From positions 1-64,000 of the forward strand of contig CALVDI010000005.1 of the NCBI GenBank assembly GCA_944326225.1: DNA of 64,000 nucleotides, in the 5' to 3' direction. The position numbers and the translations under genes were made by a program. The notes under the pieces were generated by a model. That model saw only the letters and a program-made list of their open reading frames with translations. It was not told where the DNA came from and did not search any database. The DNA comes from an uncultured Bacteroidales bacterium. Its GTDB lineage: Bacteria; Bacteroidota; Bacteroidia; Bacteroidales; UBA932. Below are positions 45,454 to 53,761 of this stretch, one piece after another (the stretch's first letter is position 1; the number at the start of each line of letters is the position of its first letter).

Positions 45454-46983
45454 ATGAAAAGAATCCTGACCTTCTTACTATTTGCCGCAATGTCGGCATT
45501 CTTGACCATCAGTTGTGAGAAAGAACCTGCGGGCTCATCAACTGAGACACCTAAGATCTCAGTAAATCAAGAAGACACTGAACTTCCATCATCCGGAGGC
45601 CAGGCGGCTATCCGGTATCAGATTGACAATCCTGTAGAAAACGGTTCACTACAGGCAGGTTCCGCTGAAAACTGGATGGATGGTTTCTCTGTATCCGGCA
45701 CACATATCACTTTCACTGTAGAGGCCAATGAAAGTGATGTGAGAAGATCCGGTATCATCACTCTATCCTATATTTATAATGAAGACATGACAACCCTTGA
45801 TGTCAAGGTAACACAAGAGGCTATGCAGACTGAAGAGATTCCTGCAATCAACTTTGACAAGCTGTCACTTGACCTTGATGCCCAAGGCGGAATTGGAGAG
45901 CTTACATACTCTATTACAAACCCCGTAGACGGAGCTGAAGTGTCCGCCTCATCAGAAGAAAACTGGCTTTCACATTTCAACTGCGACACAGACAGGCTTA
46001 TCACTTTCAATATAGAGCCCAACCGAAGTATTGACAGCCGGACAACAGTGATCACTGTCAATTACTCTTTCGGTGACAATAGTGTATCTGCGCAGATTAC
46101 CGCCACCCAAGCAGGCTCAGAGGCTTATAACCACGACCTGCATTATATGTGGCTCACTTCTACGGACATTATTTCCGCCACAAACGGACATGAGTTCATG
46201 CTCAAACTTTCCGACATGGAAATAGACGAATTCGGAAACATAAACAATAGAAGCACAGGTTACCAATTTGATCTGTTCTCTTCTGAACCGTCACATAAAG
46301 ATGCGCCAGAAGCAGGCACATATAAATTGGACACTTACGGCACGGCTGATCCGATGACCATAAGTTCATATACTTCTTTTGCATTGATCTCAGGAAAGAG
46401 CCTTACTTTCACTGATGGATACATCACAATAAGCTATGGTGAAGGGACTATCAGCATAACCGGCGCCTTGACTGATCAGAACGGCATTATGCATAACATA
46501 AGCCACACTGGACCTTTCGAAAACAATGATGAGCCTGAAGGAGACTCATGTCTGACTGGAGATTACATCCTTGACCTCTCCAACGCCACTGTAACTTACG
46601 AATATCTGGACTATATCATACCAGGATGGTGCTTCACTATCAAGCCTGACAGCGGTGAAGGAGACGGAGCATATATAGAATTATATGCTGCTTTGAACAA
46701 TCCAAACGACGTACTTCCTACAGGCACTTTCTACGGTTCTCTGAATGCTTCCATGGAAGGCGGATTTTATCCCGGCTCTACTGTCAACGGTATGCCAAGA
46801 GGCACGCAGTATCATAAATACAAAGGAGGCGGCATCTCCGGAGAATCCGCTCCAGCCGTATCCGGTGCAATAACCATCTCAGACAACGGCGACGGCACAC
46901 ACAGATTCCAATTTGAGTTCATTGATGACAAAGGCTACACATGGTCCGGAGACTGGGCCGGAACAGTCTACGAAGAATATTGA
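45454..46983 (+). CDS. Lipoprotein with two BACON domains (paralogue 3)
   Basis: The 509-aa product has a signal peptide and lipobox (FLTISC, Cys about residue 22). Two BACON domains follow at about 30-125 (QIDNPVENGSLQAGSAENWM) and 132-225 (SITNPVDGAEVSASSEENWL). Then come beta modules with NGIMHNISHTG and a C-terminus (TISDNGDGTHRFQFEFIDDKG) that matches the paralogue at 24903-26735. It is more AT-rich than most neighbours. A surface carbohydrate- or mucin-binding role is family inference only. Confidence 0.78.
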   Translation: MKRILTFLLFAAMSAFLTISCEKEPAGSSTETPKISVNQEDTELPSSGGQAAIRYQIDNPVENGSLQAGSAENWMDGFSVSGTHITFTVEANESDVRRSGIITLSYIYNEDMTTLDVKVTQEAMQTEEIPAINFDKLSLDLDAQGGIGELTYSITNPVDGAEVSASSEENWLSHFNCDTDRLITFNIEPNRSIDSRTTVITVNYSFGDNSVSAQITATQAGSEAYNHDLHYMWLTSTDIISATNGHEFMLKLSDMEIDEFGNINNRSTGYQFDLFSSEPSHKDAPEAGTYKLDTYGTADPMTISSYTSFALISGKSLTFTDGYITISYGEGTISITGALTDQNGIMHNISHTGPFENNDEPEGDSCLTGDYILDLSNATVTYEYLDYIIPGWCFTIKPDSGEGDGAYIELYAALNNPNDVLPTGTFYGSLNASMEGGFYPGSTVNGMPRGTQYHKYKGGGISGESAPAVSGAITISDNGDGTHRFQFEFIDDKGYTWSGDWAGTVYEEY

Positions 46984-47058
46984 TCCTGAACATTTACACT
47001 GACAGGAGAAATGACAATAACAACTCATGGACAGACACCCTTGATCTGATTGACAGCG

Positions 47059-47595
47059 TCAGGGCATGATGGAGATCTGGTCGGTGCGGAAGCGGTCATA
47101 CTCCTCCTCGGAGAATACATAGGGCCAGGTCATGATGCGCATCGGCACAGGCCGGGCGTCCTCGTGATAGGCCGGCTGCACATGCTCGTAAGGATTGAGG
47201 ATGAAGCCGTTGCGCTCATAGAAAAGCCTACGCCTGAGAGTCATCCCGTCATCCTCGCACGGAGGCTCTATCTCCAGTATCATCGGGATGTCCATGCTCT
47301 TGATATAGTCCAGTATGGCCGTACCGGTACCGCGTCCCCTGAGCGAGGGATTGACCGCAAAATGCTCACCGTACAGGTATCCGCTGCCGAAATCCCAGAA
47401 GGTGAAGAATCCCGCCGGGCCGTCCTCTTCCCGCTGCTCGTAAAACACTATGAAATGGAATCTTGCATCGGACAGATATTCCGTCATCTCCGCAGTATCC
47501 CTGCGCTCCTCATACGGAAAACTCTCCTCATAGATTCTCACGCACTCCGCATACAGCCCGTCTTCGGGCGACACAATCCTTCTTGCATTGATCAT
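47059..47595 (-). CDS. GNAT-family N-acetyltransferase
   Basis: A 178-aa acetyltransferase. The acetyl-CoA motif A is visible as HFAVNPSLRGRGTGTAILDYI, in part FAVNPSLRGRGTGT. The substrate is unknown. It is the last gene of lpxK-murA-murB-GNAT, 21 bp after murB. Confidence 0.88.
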   Translation of the reverse strand: MINARRIVSPEDGLYAECVRIYEESFPYEERRDTAEMTEYLSDARFHFIVFYEQREEDGPAGFFTFWDFGSGYLYGEHFAVNPSLRGRGTGTAILDYIKSMDIPMILEIEPPCEDDGMTLRRRLFYERNGFILNPYEHVQPAYHEDARPVPMRIMTWPYVFSEEEYDRFRTDQISIMP

Positions 47596-47616
47596 TGCAG
47601 TATAGTCTTAAAAGGT

Positions 47617-48642
47617 TTATAGAATATTGACTTCGGGATGAAGGTCCACGCCGAAACGGCTGCGGACATCGGAGCGGACGGCTTCGGCCAGTGCCTGCAC
47701 CTCCGCACCTTCGGCTCCTCCCAGATTGACCAGAACCAAAGCCTGCTTCCCGTATACCCCGGCCCTGCCGAGCGAACGGCCCTTCCAGCCGCATTGCTCT
47801 ATCAGCCAGCCGGCTGAAAGCTTTACCGAACCCTCACCGTCATGCAATTCATAGAACGGCACAGCCGGCCACTGCCGCTGAAGTTCCTGCAGCCTCGCCC
47901 CGGACACCACCGGATTGGTGAAGAAACTGCCGGCACTGCCTATTACCGCAGGATCAGGCAACTTGGAACTGCGTACAGAGATCACGGCATCCCTCACATC
48001 CCGCAGAGAGATATCGGAACGGGCGGCCAGAGCATCCGCCAGGGCCTTGTAACCCAGATTGAAATGCGGCCGGAGTCCCAGTCTGAAAGTCACCGACAGC
48101 ACCACGTATTTTTTATTGTCAGGCTGCTTGAAGATACTGCGGCGATAGCCGTATCCGCATTCCGCCGCCTCAAAGACTCTTATTTCCCCATTCCCGACAT
48201 TCAATGTCTCCACCCTGAGTATCAAATCCTTCACCTCCGTCCCATAGGCTCCTATATTCTGTACCGCAGCGGCACCGATCTCACCGGGAATGGCAGATAG
48301 ATTCTCCGCCCCGTACCAGCCGCGCTCCACACACATTGCCACGAAATCATCCCATACCACTCCGGAGCCGACCCGCACCACGGCCTGCTCACCGTCCTCA
48401 TGAAGCGGTTCGACACCATTGATACATGAGTGCAGCACCGTCCCCGGCCAGTCTTTGGTAAACAGCAGATTGCTGCCCCCGCCGATATGCAGCCACGGAG
48501 ACGGCAGACGGGAGGCCCTAAGCATCTCCGCAGCCTCCAGAAGCTCATTTTCAGAGCCGTATTCCACGAAAGCGGCGGTACGGGCATCTATCCCGAATGT
48601 ATTGTGTCCCAGAAGGGAATAATCTTTTTCTATCCTCAGCAT
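47617..48642 (-). CDS. murB: UDP-N-acetylenolpyruvoylglucosamine reductase
   Basis: MurB reduces UDP-GlcNAc-enolpyruvate to UDP-MurNAc with FAD and NADPH. The 341-aa product has the type I features: SLLGHNTFGIDARTAAFVEY at the start, LHIGGGSNLLFTKDWPG and the YGYRRSIFKQ loop. The catalytic Ser is in GSAGSFFTNPVVS and the Glu in the C-terminal LHPEVNIL. It is 2 bp after murA. Confidence 0.95.
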   Translation of the reverse strand: MLRIEKDYSLLGHNTFGIDARTAAFVEYGSENELLEAAEMLRASRLPSPWLHIGGGSNLLFTKDWPGTVLHSCINGVEPLHEDGEQAVVRVGSGVVWDDFVAMCVERGWYGAENLSAIPGEIGAAAVQNIGAYGTEVKDLILRVETLNVGNGEIRVFEAAECGYGYRRSIFKQPDNKKYVVLSVTFRLGLRPHFNLGYKALADALAARSDISLRDVRDAVISVRSSKLPDPAVIGSAGSFFTNPVVSGARLQELQRQWPAVPFYELHDGEGSVKLSAGWLIEQCGWKGRSLGRAGVYGKQALVLVNLGGAEGAEVQALAEAVRSDVRSRFGVDLHPEVNIL

Positions 48643-48644
48643 GA

Positions 48645-49952
48645 TCAGTCAATCCTGGTGATACGGGCCCCGAGAGCGTTGAGACGGCCCTCTATGTTCT
48701 GATAACCGCGGTCTATCTGCTCTATGTTGTGAATGCGGCTGGTGCCGACCGCTCCCATCGCGGCGATGAGCATGGCGATACCGGCACGGATATCGGGGGA
48801 GGTCATCTCCCGGCCGCGCAGGTTCATCATACGGTTGTGTCCGACGACCACCGCCCTGTGCGGGTCGCAGAGGATAATCTGCGCACCCATGTCTATGAGC
48901 TTGTCCACGAAGAACAGACGGCTCTCGAACATCTTCTGGTGTATCAGCACGCAGCCCCTGCACTGGGTGGCCACCACCAGCATGACGCTCAGCAGGTCAG
49001 GGGTAAGGCCGGGCCACGGCGCGTCGGCAATGGTCATGATGGAGCCGTCCAGGAAAGTCTCGATGGCATATTCGTCCTGAGCCGGCACATAGATGTCGTC
49101 CCCCCTCTGCTCCAGGGCAATGCCCAGACGGCGGAAACTCTCCGGGATGATACCGAGATTGTCGTAGGAGACGTTCTTTATCGTAATCTCACTCTGGGTC
49201 ATGGCGGCCATGCCGATAAAGCTGCCGACCTCTATCATGTCCGGAAGCACAGTGTGTTCGGTACCGTGCAGCTCGCTCACTCCTTCTATGGTCAGCAGGT
49301 TGGAGGCGATGCCGCTTATTCTGGCACCCATGCGCACCAGCATCCGGCAGAGCTGCTGAAGGTACGGCTCGCAGGCGGCGTTGTAGATAGTCGTGGTGCC
49401 CTCGGCCAGGACAGCGGCCATGATGATATTGGCCGTACCGGTCACGGATGCCTCGTCCAGCAGCATACGGGTACCGCGCAGACGGTCCGCCCTGAGTTCA
49501 AACGTAGCATTGTCCTTGTTGTAGGAAAATTCCGCACCGAGCTTCTTCAGGCCCTCGAAGTGAGTGTCAAGTCTCCGGCGGCCTATCTTGTCCCCGCCGG
49601 GCTTGGCGGTCAGCGCATAGCCGAAACGGGCCAGCATCGGGCCGGTCAGCATGATGGAGCCGCGCAGGGAGGCATTGCGCTTGAGGAACTCGGGAGTGCG
49701 GAGATAATCCATATCCACTGCCTCCGCACAGAAACTGTAGCATCCCTCTCCCAGCTTCTCCACCTTGACACCCATATCCTGCAGCAGGGCAATCAGGTTG
49801 TTGACATCCAGGATGTCGGGGATATTGCTGACTGTGACTTTCTCCCTGGTCAACAGCACCGCGCACAGTATCTGGAGCACCTCGTTCTTGGCTCCCTGCG
49901 GAAATATCTCACCTGAGAGTCTGTGACCGCCCTCTATGACAAAACAAGACAT
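48645..49952 (-). CDS. murA: UDP-N-acetylglucosamine 1-carboxyvinyltransferase
   Basis: MurA transfers enolpyruvate from PEP to UDP-GlcNAc, the first committed step of peptidoglycan synthesis. The 435-aa product has GAKNEVLQILCAVLL at the start and RTPEFLKRNASLRGSIMLTGPM. In fosfomycin-sensitive MurA the loop Cys lies in GGCAIGxRP; here the aligned part reads AKPGGDKIGRRRLDTH with Asp in place of Cys, a change known to give natural fosfomycin resistance in other phyla. The reading is by eye. Confidence 0.94.
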   Translation of the reverse strand: MSCFVIEGGHRLSGEIFPQGAKNEVLQILCAVLLTREKVTVSNIPDILDVNNLIALLQDMGVKVEKLGEGCYSFCAEAVDMDYLRTPEFLKRNASLRGSIMLTGPMLARFGYALTAKPGGDKIGRRRLDTHFEGLKKLGAEFSYNKDNATFELRADRLRGTRMLLDEASVTGTANIIMAAVLAEGTTTIYNAACEPYLQQLCRMLVRMGARISGIASNLLTIEGVSELHGTEHTVLPDMIEVGSFIGMAAMTQSEITIKNVSYDNLGIIPESFRRLGIALEQRGDDIYVPAQDEYAIETFLDGSIMTIADAPWPGLTPDLLSVMLVVATQCRGCVLIHQKMFESRLFFVDKLIDMGAQIILCDPHRAVVVGHNRMMNLRGREMTSPDIRAGIAMLIAAMGAVGTSRIHNIEQIDRGYQNIEGRLNALGARITRID

Positions 49953-49956
49953 AACG

Positions 49957-51027
49957 CTATCGGATTATTATGGTTTCTTTCAACTGTTTGAGCCCGAGTC
50001 CGGGAAGCTCCTCCTCTATGTATCGTCCCGAACCGGTCTCGGGGATTATCTCGGAGACTATGGGAAGGTAGAACAGTCTGGCCTTCAGCTCCGGCGGCAT
50101 ACCTTTGAGCGACACCAGCCGCTGAGCGTCCTTCTCGGTGGTCAGCACCACCGCGGTAGGATGCCGGCGCATACTTGAAAGGACCCTTGACATATCGGAC
50201 AAGGTGTACCTGTGATGGTCGGAGAAGCTGAGCACATCGTTGACCGTGTATTTCCAACCGACTTCACGACGCACAGTCCTGTCATCTGCTATACCGGAGA
50301 AGACTATCGCATTCTTGGAATACACATACCTCTGATCGCATCCGTCGGCAAAGACAGGTACCGGCGGGAGATACGCAGTCCGCGAGAAGAGCAGGGGAAT
50401 ACGGCCCGGAAGTCTCATACTTTCCCTCCACCTGTACCGCACTGTGTCAGTGACACCGCCCTCCACCTTGGTGACTATCACCATATCCGCCCTCTTGATC
50501 TGAGACGGCAGGTCCCTCAGACGGCCTAACGGCAACAGGGCATCCTTATGCAAGGGCCTGGTACTGCTGACCAGCAGGATGGAATAACCCGGCCTGACCC
50601 GCCTGTGCTGAAACGCATCGTCCAGAATCACCAGCTGGGGCCTTCTGTCCTCCGGCAGAGCCGCCAGAGTCTCTATCGCCCGGGTCCTGTCCGCATCCAC
50701 CACTACCGTTACATCCGGGAATTTTTTCTTTATCTGCAGAGGCTCGTCTCCTACCTCCCTGTAAGTATCATCTACCGTCACTTCCCTGTACCCCTTGGTC
50801 TTGCGGCCATAACCCCTCGACACCACCGCCACCCTTCTGTCATCCCTGTACATGCGTACCAACAATTCCACCATAGGAGTCTTGCCCGTACCGCCCACAG
50901 TCACATTGCCCACACAGATGGACGGGAGCGGCGGAACATACGACTTGAACACCCCTCTGTCGTACAGGAGATTTCTCAATGCCAGTGTCAAAGTATAAGG
51001 AAAAAGCAGTATTCTGTCTAATTTCAT
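49957..51027 (-). CDS. lpxK: Tetraacyldisaccharide 4'-kinase
   Basis: LpxK phosphorylates the lipid A disaccharide at the 4' position, at the inner membrane. I start at the ATG at 51025-51027 (MKLDRILLFPYTLTL), giving 356 aa. The P-loop VGNVTVGGTGKTPMVELL, RGYGRKTKG, GDEPLQIKKKFP and LDDAFQHR motifs are all present. It heads the lpxK-murA-murB run, joining lipid A and wall-precursor synthesis. Confidence 0.94.
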   Translation of the reverse strand: MKLDRILLFPYTLTLALRNLLYDRGVFKSYVPPLPSICVGNVTVGGTGKTPMVELLVRMYRDDRRVAVVSRGYGRKTKGYREVTVDDTYREVGDEPLQIKKKFPDVTVVVDADRTRAIETLAALPEDRRPQLVILDDAFQHRRVRPGYSILLVSSTRPLHKDALLPLGRLRDLPSQIKRADMVIVTKVEGGVTDTVRYRWRESMRLPGRIPLLFSRTAYLPPVPVFADGCDQRYVYSKNAIVFSGIADDRTVRREVGWKYTVNDVLSFSDHHRYTLSDMSRVLSSMRRHPTAVVLTTEKDAQRLVSLKGMPPELKARLFYLPIVSEIIPETGSGRYIEEELPGLGLKQLKETIIIR

Positions 51028-51081
51028 AGTGCAAACCCCACAATATTTCGTCAAATATACTCATTTTTGAAAATAATGTGA

Positions 51082-51089
51082 TAATTTTG
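51082..51089 (+). promoter_or_regulatory. Probable -7 element upstream of the GNAT-MsrA gene
   Basis: TAATTTTG fits TAnnTTTG, 27 bp before the ATG. A TTTG at 51066-51069 is too close (12 bp) to be the -33 box. Confidence 0.4.
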
Positions 51090-51116
51090 CGCAACTAAAA
51101 CCACCGATACTTAGAT

Positions 51117-52766
51117 ATGACTGTAATTATCAAAGAGGTACTGTCTCTTAAAGACCTTAAACGCTTTGTAAGATTTCCCCGTACACTATACAAGAATGAC
51201 CCGCTTTATGTCCCGCCGTTGGATGTGGACGAGATGAACTCGCTCCGCAAGACCAATCCGGCCTTTGCCCACTGCGAGGGCCGCTACTGGCTGGCTTACA
51301 GGGACGGAGAGATAGTGGGGCGTATCGCCGGCATCATCAACCACAATGCCAACAATGACTGGAACGAGAAGAATATCCGTTTCGGATGGCTGGACATGAT
51401 AGACGACATCGAGGTCACCGAGGCACTGGTGAACACTGTGGCTGAATGGGGCAAGGAGAGAGGTCTGGAGACCATGAACGGCCCCTGGGGCTTCTCCGAC
51501 ATGGACAAGGAGGGACTGCTCGTGGACGGCTTTGACAAGGAGCCGTCAATCACCACTCTTTACAACTTCCCTTACTATGGCGAGCATCTGGAAAGGCTCG
51601 GTTTCCGCAAGGAGGTGGACTGGATACAGCGCAGGATAGTGCTTCCGTCAGAGGTCCCCGCCAAGCTGGCCGAATACGACAAGATCATACGCGAGAAGTA
51701 CGGAGTGTCCGTCATCGTACCCCGCAAGGCCAAGGATATAAAGCGCAGGGCCGAGGAGATCTTCGCGGTGCTCAACGACGCCTATGTCGTACTGCACGAG
51801 TTCACCCGCCTGACCGAGAAACAGGTCAAAATGTACATCGGCCAGTACATGCCCTTCATCAACAAGAATATGATCTGCGTAGTGGTGGACCGCAACGACC
51901 GCGTGGTGGGCTTCGCCATCACCATGCCCTCGCTCTCGGAGGGTTTCCGCAAGGCGGGCGGCAAGCTGTTCCCGTTCGGATTCTTCCATATCCTCAAGTC
52001 ACTCAGGACATTCAACACAGTCGAGTGCTATCTTATCGGTGTCATCCCGGAGTACAAGCACAAAGGCATCAACGCGCTCATCTTCAACTATCTTCAGAAC
52101 AACTACATCAAAATGGGCTTCAAGGATGTCGTATCCAATCCCCAGCTGGAGAACAACCTGGCAGTCCAGCGTCTGTTCGACTACTACGACAGCGAGCTCT
52201 ACCAGCGCCGCCGCTGCTACATCCTGAACCTGAAGGACGGACGGCCAGGCACCGAGACAGCTGTCTTCGCCGCCGGATGCTTCTGGGGAGTACAGCACTA
52301 TATGGACAAGGCTCCCGGAGTACTGCGCACCACCGTCGGATATATCGGAGGCCACAAGAAAAATCCTTCCTATGAGGATGTCAAATCCCACAAGACCGGA
52401 CATTACGAGGCCATCCAGGTAGAGTTCGATCCGGAGCAGACCTCATACGAGGAACTTTGCAAGCTCTTCTTCGAGATACACGACCCGGCCCAGCTGGACG
52501 GTCAGGGCCCGGACATAGGCCCGCAGTACCTGAGCGGCATCTTCTACACCTCCGACCTGCAGAAACACACTGCGGAGGACGTGATGGCACTGCTGCGCCG
52601 CCGCGGCCATGAGGTCAACACATTCCTGGCTCCGGCAGCCGTCAAGGCAACGAAAGACACCCCCGTAGACCAGACATTCTGGCCAGCCGAGGACTATCAC
52701 CAGCACTACTACGGGAAGAACGGCGGCATCCCCTACTGCCACTTCCGCACCCCTAAATTCGAGTAG
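51117..52766 (+). CDS. GNAT-like domain fused to peptide methionine sulfoxide reductase A
   Basis: Residues 1 to about 375 form a GNAT-fold protein like the stand-alone Bacteroidota family that starts KDLKRFVRFPRTLYKNDPLY; GVIPEYKHKGINALIFNYL is the probable acetyl-CoA-binding part. Residues about 385-549 are a full MsrA: the catalytic Cys in FAAGCFWGVQHYMDK, GYIGGHKKNPSYEDVKSHKT, GHYEAIQVEFDP, FFEIHDPAQLDGQG and EDYHQHYYGKNGG. MsrA repairs oxidised Met. Two separate genes are usual, and here one 549-aa frame joins them without a stop. The 3' end overlaps aroC by 14 bp. Confidence 0.85.
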   Translation: MTVIIKEVLSLKDLKRFVRFPRTLYKNDPLYVPPLDVDEMNSLRKTNPAFAHCEGRYWLAYRDGEIVGRIAGIINHNANNDWNEKNIRFGWLDMIDDIEVTEALVNTVAEWGKERGLETMNGPWGFSDMDKEGLLVDGFDKEPSITTLYNFPYYGEHLERLGFRKEVDWIQRRIVLPSEVPAKLAEYDKIIREKYGVSVIVPRKAKDIKRRAEEIFAVLNDAYVVLHEFTRLTEKQVKMYIGQYMPFINKNMICVVVDRNDRVVGFAITMPSLSEGFRKAGGKLFPFGFFHILKSLRTFNTVECYLIGVIPEYKHKGINALIFNYLQNNYIKMGFKDVVSNPQLENNLAVQRLFDYYDSELYQRRRCYILNLKDGRPGTETAVFAAGCFWGVQHYMDKAPGVLRTTVGYIGGHKKNPSYEDVKSHKTGHYEAIQVEFDPEQTSYEELCKLFFEIHDPAQLDGQGPDIGPQYLSGIFYTSDLQKHTAEDVMALLRRRGHEVNTFLAPAAVKATKDTPVDQTFWPAEDYHQHYYGKNGGIPYCHFRTPKFE

Positions 52767-53751
52767 ACAGGAGGGAGTCGCAGAGGACGATGGCGGCGGC
52801 GCTCTCGATGACGGGAGGCACGCGCAGGGCGAAGCATGTGTCGTGACGGCCCTTTACAGTCAGAGTCTCCATGCGGCCCGTGGACAGATTGACTGTCATC
52901 TGAGGCCTGGCGATACTGGAAGTAGGCTTGACGGCCACTCTGAAGACTATGGGATTGCCGTTGGTGAGACCGCCGTTGATGCCGCCGGCCCCGTTGCGCG
53001 AGGTATGACCTGCCTCATCCACTATAGGGTCATTGTGCTGCGAACCGCGCATCCGGGCCGCCCCGAAGCCGTCCCCGAACTCTATGCCTCTGATGCCAGG
53101 AATGGAGAGCACCATCTGAGACAGCGCGGCTTCCATCGGACAGAAAAACGGCTCGCCCAGACCGGCCGGCACACCTGTGCAGACACATTCGATAACTCCG
53201 CCGACCGAATCCCCCTCCTCTGCCGCCTCAGTCAGGACTGCTTCCAGAACAGGGTCATCCAGACCATTGACAAGGTGTCCTCCCACTTCTATCAGACGGG
53301 CCGAGACCGTCACCGGCGCGATAATCTTCCTGGCCACCACACCGGCAGCCACCAGAGGCAGTGTCATCCGGCCCGAGAACATCCCGCCTCCCGATGTCAG
53401 GCTGTCCGCACCGTATCTGATCCGACGCACCCAGTCCGCGTGACCGGGGCGGGGCATATCCACAAACTGACGGTATGCCGACGGATCTATATTCTGATTA
53501 CGGAAAACTATCTTCAATGTCGTGCCGGTGGTCACTCCCCCTTCCACTCCCCGGACTATCTCGGGCACATCCGTCTCCACGCGGGCCGTCGTACCTTTTC
53601 TGCCCGGACGGCGACGGGCGATATCCGCTGCGAGATCCTTCGGACTCAACGGCAGGCCTTCCGGCACTCCCTGAATCTCCACCGACATCAAAGGGCTGTG
53701 GGACTCCCCTGAAAGGACAATCCTGAAAGCATTTCCTATAAAATTACGCAT
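52753..53751 (-). CDS. aroC: Chorismate synthase
   Basis: AroC converts EPSP to chorismate using reduced FMN. The 332-aa product is slightly short of the usual 350-360. It has SGESHSPLMSVEIQGVPEGL at the start, where the family has GESHG, so Gly is replaced by Ser. Later RPGHADW, SGGGMFSGRMTLPLVAAGVV and GGINGGLTNGNPIVFRVA are clear. It is the last gene of the aro operon, 10 bp after the fusion gene. Confidence 0.94.
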   Translation of the reverse strand: MRNFIGNAFRIVLSGESHSPLMSVEIQGVPEGLPLSPKDLAADIARRRPGRKGTTARVETDVPEIVRGVEGGVTTGTTLKIVFRNQNIDPSAYRQFVDMPRPGHADWVRRIRYGADSLTSGGGMFSGRMTLPLVAAGVVARKIIAPVTVSARLIEVGGHLVNGLDDPVLEAVLTEAAEEGDSVGGVIECVCTGVPAGLGEPFFCPMEAALSQMVLSIPGIRGIEFGDGFGAARMRGSQHNDPIVDEAGHTSRNGAGGINGGLTNGNPIVFRVAVKPTSSIARPQMTVNLSTGRMETLTVKGRHDTCFALRVPPVIESAAAIVLCDSLLSTRI

Positions 53752-53761
53752 GACTGACGGC

